In this document: positions 1 to 9,845 of the stretch, in pieces
Layout of the letters: the number at the start of each line of letters is the position of its first letter
How positions within the stretch are numbered: the first letter of the stretch is position 1
Assembly (NCBI GenBank): GCA_002803225.1
Contig: NXFV01001372.1
Coordinates: forward strand, 1 to 64,000
Direction: 5' to 3'
Source of the DNA: Gamarada debralockiae
Lineage: Eukaryota; Ascomycota; Leotiomycetes; Helotiales; Hyphodiscaceae
Length of the DNA: 64,000 nt
Position numbers and translations under genes: made by a program
The notes under the pieces: model-generated
Seen by the model: the letters and a program-made list of their open reading frames with translations, nothing else
The model's database searches: none
Told to the model about the DNA's origin: nothing

Positions 1-690
1 ACATACAGAAGGAGTATGTGTATAGATGGAGTATGCGTACGGATGAAGTTGTGACAGTCTAGCGATTTGTCACCTGACTTTTAGGCGATTTGCTGGCCCC
101 TTGTTGGCTCGCGCTCGCGCCAGCAAGGCCGCCGCGGGGCGCCGCCTGACTATGCCTGGCGACGCGTGACTCACGCGTTCATACAAGAGCCTAGTGTACT
201 AGCGCGTCCAGGAGTTATATTAGACTTCATGTACCTACAAAGCCTTTTCCTTCTCTCCTTAGCTTAGTATTTTCGTTAATTCAGTATTTACTGTGTAGGG
301 TCTTCAATGCGTGAGACCCCAATGCGCCGTGCCGTCACAGAAGTATGTATGCATACAGAGGAGTATATATACAGAAGGAGTATGTGTATAGAGGGAGTAT
401 ACATACAGAGGAGTATGTGTATAGAGGGAGTATACGTACAGAGGGGGTATGTATACAGATGGAGTATGCCTATAGATGGAGTATGCGTACGGATGGAATA
501 TGCATACGGACAGAGTATGCGTACAGAGGAGTATGTGTACAGAGGAGTATGCGTACGCAGGGAGTATGTATACAGATCAAGTATGCGTATGGAGGGAGTA
601 TACATACAGAAGGAGTATATGTATAGAGGGAGTACATATACATATAGATAGAGTATGTGTACAAAGGGAATATGCATACAGATAGAGTAT
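1..690. repeat. degenerate 16/17-bp minisatellite, two blocks
   Basis: Two blocks (about 1-48 and 343-690) of a degenerate unit of the form GTATGCGTACAGAGGA, 16 or 17 bp, roughly 3 and 20 copies. Units vary mainly at the alternating purine-pyrimidine core (GTATGCGTAC, GTATACATAC, GTATGTGTAT). All six frames stay open over long stretches only because the repeat lacks stops, so the apparent proteins of 60-135 aa on both strands are not credible genes. About 295 bp of unrelated, partly GC-rich sequence separates the blocks. Confidence 0.9.
162..178. repeat. 17-bp perfect palindrome ACGCGTGA-C-TCACGCGT
   Basis: Eight-base arms flank a single central C. A near-identical element, ACGCGTTA-C-TCACGCGT, lies at 30349-30365. 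Each contains two ACGCGT (MluI/MCB-type) hexamers. It sits just after a GC-rich patch (about 105-146) between the two minisatellite blocks. Confidence 0.75.
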
Positions 691-1118
691 GTCACGTGTA
701 AGTATGAGATATACAGCCGTCCTCAGAAAATCATAGGGAAAACGTGATATAGTCACGTGGTAAAGTATGAGATATACGTCCATTCTCAGAAATTCCAAAA
801 TTTGTGTAACCTCGGATCGGAGTAACTTATACCCGGTTTTTGGTGTCGAAAGTTTCGGTAAGGCTTTTCGAAGCCCCTTCTTCTTATTAGCAAGCTAAGA
901 AGTACGAAGGCACTTAATGCTACTGGAATTCTATACCCAGTACACCTGAACTGTCAACCTAGCACAGTCAGCTGAACTGGTTTTCCTGGACTTTTGTGTA
1001 TTTAATCCTTCTGGTCCCTACCAGCGTTCATTCTTTAGTTATCAAGTTGTCAAAATTCCTCTCAATCGATACATGTTTATTGCACACAATTCCGCCAACT
1101 GACACCCTTTCATTTGTT
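691..1118. other. intergenic, no gene seen
   Basis: This AT-leaning stretch lies between the minisatellite and the 3' end of the transcription-factor gene. I see no ORF, tRNA or clear repeat in it. Confidence 0.6.
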
Positions 1119-2876
1119 TCATCTACATGCTAGTAGGCTTCTCAACATTAATCCATGCACTTCAGGTATCCATAAGAAGGATCCCACGTATTTCTCAAAA
1201 TCATCATAAGTTTCTATACCCAAATTGCTCATTTCTGCATGTAATTGGTCAAGGAACCATTGTCCACCTTTCGCTAGAGGACTGCTGATTGCCGCAAAAC
1301 CTAGTATCCAAATCTTGACCCAACCCCATCCAAGGTCTTGCCATAAGTCTTGAGCAGCTTCTTCAGTTTCATCGCCCTCCAATCTCTCAAACAGCGCCTT
1401 AATCTTACGCATATGCAATCCCGACTGAAGCGGTAATATTCCAAATGCAGCTCGAATAGCGGCTAGATGAATGGCGGCACCAAGGCGAAGTGTTTCAACG
1501 ACCAAAGAAGAGGGGAGTGATCGGTCTGTCTCCGGAAGGGATAGTAGTCGATGGAGCAGTGGATTGATGTAATGGCATACGTATATGGTTTCGGTCCAGA
1601 GGCCACCCCTGCTGCGCGATATCTCTCCTCGGAGATGCAGACTCTCGATGCTAATGTCATTTATAATGTCTACTAATTGTAAATGATCCCGAAATCTGGA
1701 GCGCCACGTGGTAATGAGATATATGGCAAGAGGCTCCAGAGTGTTTGTAGGCAGGAAGTGACATGGTGGGAGAAGTTGAGCTGGAATAGGGAAGTTCGGA
1801 GTTGCGTCAAGCGCGAAGGAGCCAGAGATATCGATGCTGAGTGTGTGAGACAACAAACGATTGTAAAGTCTTTCTAGAGACGTAAAGAAAAGGTCTAATG
1901 ACATACTTGCTTAGTATATTTCTGAGTACCTCATCCATGCTAATAGCATCAACTTCTCCTCGAAGGTGGATGATTTCTTTCAGTCCAAGCATATGCATCT
2001 GCCACTTCCCAAAGTCACCGATCATTTGCTGCTCATAATGTTAGCTCTAATAGCACTGATATTGTTGAGAGCACCTACATAGTAGCGTGCAAGAAGAACA
2101 ATAGACGCGATGACTCCATCAGAGGTTGCAGTCTCGGCATTTGCGAGTTTTGCATTGATGAGACGAAGTGAGTAAGCATGGCGGGCAACAACTTCCAGGG
2201 AAAACGTTTCTGTTTGTGCTGTTCGAAGAAAATCGAAGTAAGCTTGAGCGCCTGCGAGGAATAGATGAAAAGCTGCGGCATCTATTATGCTAACTTCGAC
2301 CCATATCACACGAAATGCGACCACTGTAAAGGGAGACACTGTTCCAGAGTTCGCGCTGTACACTGTTGAAAGTGTTAATAAAGTGGTTACCCGAGAAATT
2401 AAAGCTAAGTAACTAAGTAACTAACCAGTATGTATCAACTCTTGCGCCCGTTCATCGAGTTTGAAAGGGTATTTAGCGAATGGGTCAAGTCTACCAGCAC
2501 CAAGTCTGTCCAATAAAAAAGGCCCGGAATCCAATGCCCTCCTAGCTACCGAAGTGCGGCATATATCTGGTAAGTCTCCTGAAAGTAATGTTGTGTCTGG
2601 TGGATCTGCATGATATCTATTGCCTATTTTTGGACGAGATGAAGGGTTGAGTGAATTCACGGTGGAGGCGCCATCCAAAAGACTATCGGGAACGTCGAGG
2701 AAGTACTGCAGTGCCGGTTTCCTCCTTTTAAGACCAGGTTTTCGCCTGTGCCTGCCCACATGTGCCATCACCTGCTGCTTGATATGTTTTCGGATGACCG
2801 GATCTTTGATTGGAGCTCCGTGCTGTGGCATGAACATGAGGCCACTGCCGACTTCAGGCTCCGGCGGTTTATCCAT
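1119..2876 (-). CDS. fungal-specific transcription-factor-domain protein (tachykinin-family type), 524 aa
   Basis: Four exons: 2876-2426, 2362-2079, 2028-1907, 1836-1119; the phases close (451+284+122+718 nt). The 50-nt second intron has a GTAGGT donor, CTAAC branch and CAG acceptor. The N-terminus has the FMPQHGAPIKDPVIRKHIK-type segment followed by HVGRHRR. Many fungal proteins annotated 'tachykinin family' or 'fungal-specific TF domain' (PF11951-like) have this, and they lack an N-terminal Zn2Cys6 cluster. The motif joined across introns 2 and 3 (GLKEIIHLRGE, then LRNILS, then IDISGSFALD) is the usual core of the regulatory domain. ATG 2876 is chosen over an upstream in-frame ATG at 2960 because family similarity begins just after it. 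It is presumably nuclear; targets are unknown. Confidence 0.75.
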
Positions 2877-3816
2877 GATGCATGCGGTGATGGGTTTGCT
2901 ACTTTGGCAGCACTGTAAGTTGTGGATCTTAAAAGGTGTATGTATGACCAGCTCTTTCAATCAAGGTAGTTTGAGATGAAGAGTGTGTAAGAGCCCAAAT
3001 GGAGGAGACGAGACAAGAAATACACGTATTCTGGCTGGAAGGAAAGACAACATAACAAGAGCAATAAAAAGATTATTCTTTGCTGTGCATTAAACTCGAA
3101 GGCGCCTTGACGAGATGTGCTTGGTGACTCCAAATTTTACAGGGTTGAGCCTGTGGAGACCACGCTGCTTTTTTCAAGATCTGCTCCTCCCGAAGCACTT
3201 GGCGAGTGGCTAACGTATTTGTTGAGCCAGGGCTCAACATTAGCGTAAGTCCGGGTTCGATCTTAGTGCCATCGCACCTAGCGTAGCTTGGCAGAGTCCT
3301 GTACATAAGTTCGGGCTCTTCCCAGAGCTTTTCTTCTCTCCTTAGCTTAGTTTTCTACAGTCTTAGTGCAATACCATCATGCTCTTCTTGAGGCCTCCCG
3401 TATGGTCCCGTGAGAGTAGGGCACGTGGCTTACCAATCAAGGTGTGGCGCGAATTTTTGACGACCCTGGTGCCACGATAGTCTTATTACATCACAAATTG
3501 CACCACATAATAATTGATGAGGAGAGTCAACCCGATAACGTCGAGCTGTTGAACTGACACGTAGATCTGCTTAAGTTAAAAGTCTCACCATTTTGCAATA
3601 CAATGATACAGGTGCTCGAAAATTGAAACTCGAGATTCTAGTCCATATATTTTCCGAAATACATTACGCTAAACCAGCACAATGATGCATCCCCCCTTTC
3701 ATATCTTTCAACCAACAAGTAATTAATCTCTTATTTAACATTTCTCATCTAGCCTTAAATGCCTGCAGTGTCTAGATAGTGTAAGGCTTCATAAGAATAT
3801 AGCATGAAAGCGTAAG
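2877..3816. other. intergenic with a tRNA-like repeat
   Basis: No protein gene is supported. The notable part is 3195-3269, listed separately. An 18-bp string ending in CCTTAGCTTAGT at 3334-3351 also occurs at 251-268, which suggests a shared repeat tail. Confidence 0.5.
3195..3269 (+). repeat. tRNA-like / SINE-head-like element
   Basis: An A-box-like TTGGCGAGTGGCTAACG (about 3199-3215) and a B-box-like GGTTCGATC (3254-3262) are spaced as in pol III genes. A perfect 8-bp hairpin GTTGAGCC-AG-GGCTCAAC lies at 3221-3238, and GCACT/AGTGC can close the ends. The T-stem does not pair properly and the B box decays after GATC, so this is not a functional tRNA as read. A tRNA-derived repeat or relic is the best guess. 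Confidence 0.4.
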
Positions 3817-5223
3817 CTAATCAAACAGTACATCCCTTCCACGATTAACCTTGATGCCACGTCCGGCATGCTGACCGAATCCCCAACCAATCTGATTAGC
3901 AACTCTAACCTCTAATTCCAGCTCCTCAGCCCACTGCCACACAAGTCCAGGATTCTTCTGAAACGGCCTTCCCACAAACACAACATCCGCCGATCCATCT
4001 TGCAACAACTCTTCAGCCTGAACAGCGGAAGTGATCATCCCAACAACACTCACCAGAGCACCAGTCTCCCCGACAGCCTTTTTGACCGCTCTCGAGAAGG
4101 GTGCCTGATACCCTGGACCTGAGATGATTTTTTGCGTGGACATTAGACCACCGGTTGAAACGTCAATAAGATCAACACCACGTTTAGAGAGCTCTTCGCC
4201 GAGAACTATGGCATCTTCGACCGTGAAACCACCCTCTACCCAATCGCCACCCGGAATCCGAACCATAAGCGGCATCGTGGACGGAATAATAGCCCGGGTC
4301 TCTTCCACGATTTCAAGTAGTAGACGCATCTGATTCTCTGACGATCCTCCATATGGAGCAGGGAGGGTATTTGTCGCGGGTGATAGGAAGGCGTGAAGAA
4401 GATAGCCATGGGCCGCATGAAATTCAATGGCCTAGAAGCAGGTCAGTAATTAAGGCAAATAAGTTAGTATTGAAAATAGACTCACGTCAAACCCAGCAGT
4501 AATCGACCTTTGAACCGCTGCCAGAAAAGCGCTCTTGATTGCAACAATGCCATCCAGAGTCAAAGTATGAGGCACATACGTATTCTCGTCATAAGGAACA
4601 TCGCTAACACTGAATATCTTATCTGGCCACCCACCAGCCTCAATCGGTGCAGCCGCTTTGCGAGATATCCAAGGCGCCACTGTGCTTGCCTTTCTCCCTG
4701 CGTGGTTCAACTGTATAGCCACATATTGGCCCTGACTATGAGCGAAATCCGTAAGCTTTTTGAAAGGCTCGATTTGATTGTCGTCCCAAAGTCCTGAGTC
4801 TTCTGGGGTGATGCGTCCTTCTGCTGTCACAGCAGTTGATTCGATAATGGTCAGGCCTGGCCCACGCTAGATGATACCTCCGAGGTGGGCAAGGTGCCAA
4901 GCGGTGTGTTTCCCGTTGTCTGCAGAGTATTGACACATCGGAGATACGATGATGCGGTTATGAAGATTGATGCCACGCAGCTTAATAGGCTGAAAGAGCT
5001 TTGGGATAGCCCTACCACTGGGTTGTGGGACGATTGCAGTTCCTGCTGGAATCTGTTGCTTCGGCGTGTAGAATGATTTCTATTTATGTGTCAGTTTTGA
5101 TTCAAAAACATAGCCATCTGAATATCTTCTTTAACTAACATTTCCGGCCCCAAAATTCTTCAGAGGACATGCTTTCTGATCAATATCAGCCGCATGAGTC
5201 GAGGGACAGATATGATGAGCCAT
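3817..5223 (-). pseudogene. OYE-family NADH:flavin oxidoreductase with in-frame TAG
   Basis: Three exons: 5223-5140, 5079-4486, 4431-3817; phases close to 430 codons plus stop. The protein is a classic FMN TIM-barrel ene-reductase of the YqjM-like class. Visible motifs are [32 protein letters not shown] (active-site His region), AGFD joined to AIEFHAAHGYLLHAFLSP across intron 2, and FVGRPFQKNP. All of it is collinear except codon 99, which is TAG (4869-4867) in the conserved [15 protein letters not shown] stretch. No splice pair can remove this codon without deleting the FMN-site segment. One substitution (plausibly CAG to TAG) therefore separates it from an intact gene. It is a young pseudogene, a null allele, or a sequence error. 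Confidence 0.82.
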
Positions 5224-6201
5224 TCTGAGGTGCGATAAGAATGTGATTATGTGTTGTGTGGGGGAGAAAATCTAGCAGGATGGTTCAACACCTGAAAACA
5301 ATGAGTACTTGAAACTCTTATAGAAAGTCAGAGACTGTTTAGACTGGTTAGATTAAGTGAGAACATCTTCGCTTTGTCAACCGAACTTACCGAAACACCG
5401 GCCGCACACACTCGACGCAGGCATTTGTACATTAGCAATATTTAAGCACATGTAATTGAGCTTCATACTTGCTCTTTACAATTGAGGAGCAATTGATGCG
5501 CTGGATTTGGGTTTAATTGGCCTTGTACTAGCAGTCATGAGGCCCTAGACCCAAAAGGGGTCTGGAAGTTAGCGCTGCATTAGCGGCCCTGATACTAAAA
5601 CTTGGTCTTCCAATTGACCACCTGAAAAATAGTTCTATACCTGCCGTAGCCCACGGCACATATGTGACAAATGCAAGGGATACATCAATCTAAACCGTTT
5701 AAAAGTGCTAATTCTCAAGTTGCCTCTGCCTTGCTCTGTCATCACGGGGAATTTTCTACTTTGAGCTTTGCCGTTTGTCTGCGGCACGAAACACTATTCA
5801 ACTAGTCTCAAATAAGGCACGTTGTTTACCTTAGTAAGATAAAAAAGAGGTTACTTAAGACTCAAGGCTCGGTGTCTTCCGTGAGACACTAGCTAGACTC
5901 GAATAAGGCATGCTTGATAGCGTTGCATAATCCAACGTCTCCACAACTCATAGACTGTGAAGATATGCGGTGAGGTCTACGCCCATTTTGTTTACCTGTA
6001 ACGTGTAAAAAGAGATTACTCAGGAGCCAAGGCCAGGTGTCTTCCCTGAGATGATTAGTTTTCGGCCTTTATAATTCATATAAGAATCTTCTCGGGCCCC
6101 TTGAATTTCATGTGCGTCAACATCTCTTGAAAGAAAACGCATCTTGACCTTCGTCCGAAATATTCAAACTTAAATCCTTTTTCGTGATCACATCTTCTAA
6201 A
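5224..6201. other. intergenic between divergent OYE and SDR genes
   Basis: The shared upstream region of the OYE gene (-) and the SDR (+). It holds an imperfect direct repeat at 5824-5886 and 5990-6051, listed separately. No coding sequence is seen. Confidence 0.6.
5824..6051. repeat. imperfect direct repeat of about 62 bp
   Basis: 5824-5886 and 5990-6051 both begin GTTTACC. They share an A-rich AAAAAGAG block, a GGTGTCTTCC block and a following TGAGA. They lie 140-380 bp upstream of the SDR start codon, so they could be a duplicated promoter block or a relic repeat. Confidence 0.6.
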
Positions 6202-6987
6202 ATGCCTTCAGAAAAATACCTCTCCAAGCTTAAAAGCTCTCGAATCCTCATCTTCGGTGCAACCTCTGGCCTGGGCTACGCCGTCTCAGAAGCCACCATC
6301 GAGTACGGCGGAACCCTTGTCATCACCGGCTCCAACCAAGTGAAGCTCGCGCAAACCACATCCCGACTGCTCAGCAACTACCCTGACGTTTCTAAAGACA
6401 AAGTCTCCAGCCATGTCTGCGATCTCAGCAACCCAGATGCCCTCGAGGCGAACTTGACTATTCTTCTCAAAGCTGCAACCGATCACGGTGCGAACAGGCT
6501 CAATCATATTGTCTTTACCGCCGGAGATGCGCTTCCAATGAAACCAATCTCAGAGATCACGCCAGCATATATCCAGGCTGCAGGAACAGTGCGCTTCATC
6601 GCGCCGCTGATGCTCGCAAAGCTTATACCCACATACATGGTCCCTTCCCCCGACTCCTCCTTCACCATTACCAGCGGTGTGATCGGCACGAAGCCAGTGC
6701 CGGGATGGGCCATCACTGCCTGCTACAGTGGAGCACAAGAAGCCTTGACGCGCGGCTTGGCGGTTGATTTGGCGCCTGTGAGAGTCAATTGCGTGAGTCC
6801 GGGGAGTTCTAAGACGGAGCTGTTGTCGGGGATGCCGGATGAGGTGTTAGAGTATATGAGACAGGCGACGTTGACAAAGAGGTTAGGACGGCCGGAGGAT
6901 TTAGCGGAAGTGTATTTGTATGCGATGAAGGATGGATTTGTAACAGGGAGTGTGTTACATTCGAATGGCGGGAGACTTCTAGCTTAA
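6202..6987 (+). CDS. atypical short-chain dehydrogenase/reductase, 261 aa
   Basis: Single exon from ATG 6202 (the frame opens at a GTG, 6184). The Rossmann motif GATSGLGYA is near residues 19-27, an AGD variant of NNAG follows, and the substrate-loop segment VNCVSPGSSKTELL is present. The Ser region is TITSGV. The usual Tyr-x-x-x-Lys is replaced by Y-S-G-A-Q, so the catalytic Lys is missing. Related fungal SDRs with degenerate active sites and a GLAVDLAPVRVN segment are common. It may bind NAD(P)H without ordinary dehydrogenase activity. Its substrate is unknown. It is divergently placed from the broken OYE gene. Confidence 0.85.
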   Translation: MPSEKYLSKLKSSRILIFGATSGLGYAVSEATIEYGGTLVITGSNQVKLAQTTSRLLSNYPDVSKDKVSSHVCDLSNPDALEANLTILLKAATDHGANRLNHIVFTAGDALPMKPISEITPAYIQAAGTVRFIAPLMLAKLIPTYMVPSPDSSFTITSGVIGTKPVPGWAITACYSGAQEALTRGLAVDLAPVRVNCVSPGSSKTELLSGMPDEVLEYMRQATLTKRLGRPEDLAEVYLYAMKDGFVTGSVLHSNGGRLLA

Positions 6988-8259
6988 GTAGTGCTCTTTA
7001 GTATAGAAGCTCAGCTAAATACTTTCTAATTAACCCTATAGCGCATTTGGCTGTCGACTCATAGTGGTCTAACCAAATACTTAAATTTAAACTTGTGGAG
7101 AAATAAATATTAAATATTTGTTAGATGTCTAAGTTACCTACATAAGTGGCGTCTCACTACATATTAAAAGTAATGGCGCACACTGTATCTCACGTTACTA
7201 CCCACCACACTTCACTATTCTACAGAGTTTGAGGACCATTTAAGTCTTTGACTAGAAGACCTTCACGCCTAGCCAATCCGGCGCATTATACTACGCGAAG
7301 AGGAACACGCCACCCTGGGTGTCAGGCACGATATCATAGTTACAACACTTGAGCTTACTATTATTCTATACTTATTACTGCCCTTCAAGCGGCTCCACAG
7401 GTCAAACATAACGCGACTGAAGGACGATGTCGGTGTGCATTCCTCAAGGCAAAGCACTCAGCAAGACACTCACTCAATCAATCAATCAAGCCTCCAGTGC
7501 CCAACTAGCTCAATGTTATCCAGCCCCACATGATAGATCACCGTCTGATACCGTTCCACGTTTAGTTGCTTGAGCGGGAACTTCCTGTTTCTTCCTAGCG
7601 GTGTTAATTCCACAAGTAAACCGAGGCTGCAGAATGCGAACATGTTTGTAGCCGCTGCTTAGTACCGTATCGAAAAAGCTCGTCCGTCGTCAACTGGTAG
7701 CTCCAGGCTAGCATATGGACTAGAACCATAGTTCATGATGCACCCCGATGAGGCCCAGTGGAAAGAGATCTATGCTGCCATACCCGACCGGACTCCCCAG
7801 ACGATCCTACGATGCCCTACGAAGCTCAAAAGTCGTCTTACTATAAGCGACTTTGGGCCTTATACTTGTTGATTTCGAACGTGCAGAGATCCGAGTCAGG
7901 TCGTTTCATCCCGTTCAAGCGTTATGCAGAGATGAGAACTTCTTCCTCACGCTGATCCTCTGATTCTGCTGCACCATTGGCCCTTTTGGTATTGATCTGC
8001 TCTAGAGAATGCAGTTGTGGCTGGAGTTCCGGACCAATGCAGCAAACGCGTTTAAACCTCTCGACAGGTGCTTGCAGGAAGATACGAATAAAGAGCTTCC
8101 GCAAACTTCACCGCCTTTCTTGCAAAACTCACGGGGGCAAATTCAGGCCATTGCACGGCGGGAGTACTTAATCTGACGTGCCTATCTTAAGAGGCGTGCG
8201 ATCCAAGCTTTCGACGATTCAGCTACTCCGCATCTCGATTGTACTCGAATTATCCTGCT
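6988..8259. other. intergenic, no confident gene
   Basis: Low-similarity sequence with short ORFs only. A (CAAT)n-like run occurs near 7475-7495. Nothing recognised. Confidence 0.5.
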
Positions 8260-8421
8260 ATGGACTGCGTAGGAGAATTCTTCCCTCTCAGCATCGACGA
8301 GCTGTCTGCCCATCTAATTATCCAACTCGAACTTCGGGATGCCGACCTCTATTCTTCAACCTCCAAAGGAAAATGCCGGGAGGGCGAACTCTCAGATGAG
8401 GCTCTCGCGTTCCGTCTATAG
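8260..8421 (+). pseudogene. N-terminal scrap of an IBR/RBR ubiquitin-ligase-like protein
   Basis: The 53-aa ORF contains LSIDELSAHLIIQLELRDAD, then SKGKCREGELSDEALAF. This is the pattern found at the N-terminus of many fungal RING-IBR-RING E3 ligases (an LIIQLQLEDxE...KGK.EGE..D..LAL-type stretch before the Cys-rich domain). The frame then hits TAG where the family continues with LYREEL. No Cys-rich RING or IBR domain follows. The family assignment is from memory of the motif and is tentative. Confidence 0.4.
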
Positions 8422-8817
8422 GAGCTGCATCTACCCCATTACGGACCCACTCGGGAACTTTTTCACAAAGCCCCAACTGCACACCCTTGGCAGAGCACGT
8501 ACAGATCCCACGTCAATCGCCGAGTTCCTGGATCCTCAATCCGATGTTGTCGCCAACAGCGCGCCCGGCGACGAAAGCAACCGGAACAAAATGTACAATT
8601 AGTGTTGCGAGTCAGAATTGTAGAATGTGAAAGCAGCTTGGCATTTAGAGAGCAGTGATCCAAGGGCTATATATACAGTGAAGTGAACCTAGTGACTCAT
8701 GCCCTACGTGACAGGAGTCACGTGGGTTATGATCCAGATGTCACGTTCCAACTATGCCACCCGAAGAATGGGTTTTGGCCTTTGATGTATTAATTTGGGG
8801 AGAAGAGAAGCAGCCTT
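8422..8817. other. intergenic between two gene fragments
   Basis: No gene recognised. One direct motif, CACGTGGG near 8718, is unremarkable. Confidence 0.4.
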
Positions 8818-9243
8818 ATGACCGACTCGCCAATCTTCTCTGCGGAGCGTGCAAAACTACTCGTAGCACCGTGTTTGTCAGCAGTGGCTCAATTTATGAC
8901 CAAGAGGGTACTTTTTGTTACTACGACCGGACTTCTAAGTATCGCGCCCTTAGCTTCCTTCATCAGCAGGCCACTGGGCGAGACCATCAAGGCCGCGAAG
9001 AAGGATGAATATGTATGTGTGTTCCCAGGATGCAGTTTCCCGATGGCTTATCAACCTCGACTGGAACCAAGAAATTGGGTTGTTCTTCCAGTAGCGGTTG
9101 AGAGAAGATTAAATTCACTTCTCTGGAGAACTGGTGATAACGAATTAATTGGAGCTGTCTACGTCCATGGATATATGGAAGGTCGGGCCATGGACGAAGT
9201 TGACAGTGGAAAGCGGAAACTTGTCGATATTATTCTTCGTTGA
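8818..9243 (+). pseudogene. C-terminal fragment of a HET (heterokaryon incompatibility) protein
   Basis: The 141-aa frame reads KRVLFVTTTGLLSIAPLAS, later DEYVCVFPGCSFPMAY, then ELIGAVYVHGYMEGRAMDE. That order (R.LF.T..G.LG..P, D.VCV..G...P..LR, Y.L.GE.YVHG.M.GEA) is the usual C-terminus of HET-6-like proteins. The N-terminal HET domain is absent upstream, where frames are broken. I read this as a 5'-truncated remnant, not a gene. HET proteins act in non-self recognition; nothing suggests this one is functional. Confidence 0.6.
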
Positions 9244-9845
9244 GTCCCTCAGAAAGGGTCCAGCCAAGCAAGGACACACACCAAAAGTCCTCGACATGCC
9301 AGATGCAATCATCTTCTACGATCATTGGTCTGAGTCCTACCACTCTGTTGGAAATTTTACAATCAGCTTCCCGCAGACTGCTTCTTCAATTGCTGCTTGT
9401 GGTTCAACTCCCTTCCCCGCCCCCCTTCCCCCAGAGGCAACTGAACATCATCCAGAGGACCAGAGAAATATCGAAGCTATCTTATTCCAAGCTGGCCATC
9501 GTATCAAAGACAAAATGAAAAAAAAAGGTCCCCCCATCCCACCACATCTGCTCTTCTCAGCGGACAGAAGACCTGGAACGCTTGTCCCTTCCGAATCTTG
9601 TTAACGACCTGAGCGGCACTTCAGCCATTCTGCTCAGTCTATTCACTACCATAGTTGGCTGCATCAAAGAGGGAATCACTTTTTCAACAATCGAGCCAGA
9701 CAGGATCCGCACTTGTCATTATCTTTGCTCTTCTTGGCACTACCATCACAATATTAGAAGGATCAAATCAAGCTACAAAGATGCACACGAAACCAACGAC
9801 CATCCCCTCACCTTACCTCAAGCCACAACCCATCCACTCACTCCA
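9244..9845. other. intergenic, no recognised gene
   Basis: Several open frames up to 151 codons overlap here, including one continuing from the HET fragment in another frame. None has a recognisable domain. An A8 run lies near 9515. Confidence 0.4.

Noticed and set aside
288..798. Overlapping ORFs of 60-135 codons on both strands in the first kilobase
   Set aside because: They consist entirely of the minisatellite unit and are open on both strands; no start context, codon bias or domain.
4867..4869. OYE TAG removed by an 11-nt GTATCATCTAG 'intron'
   Set aside because: Too short to be spliced, and larger candidate introns would delete the conserved FMN-site segment.
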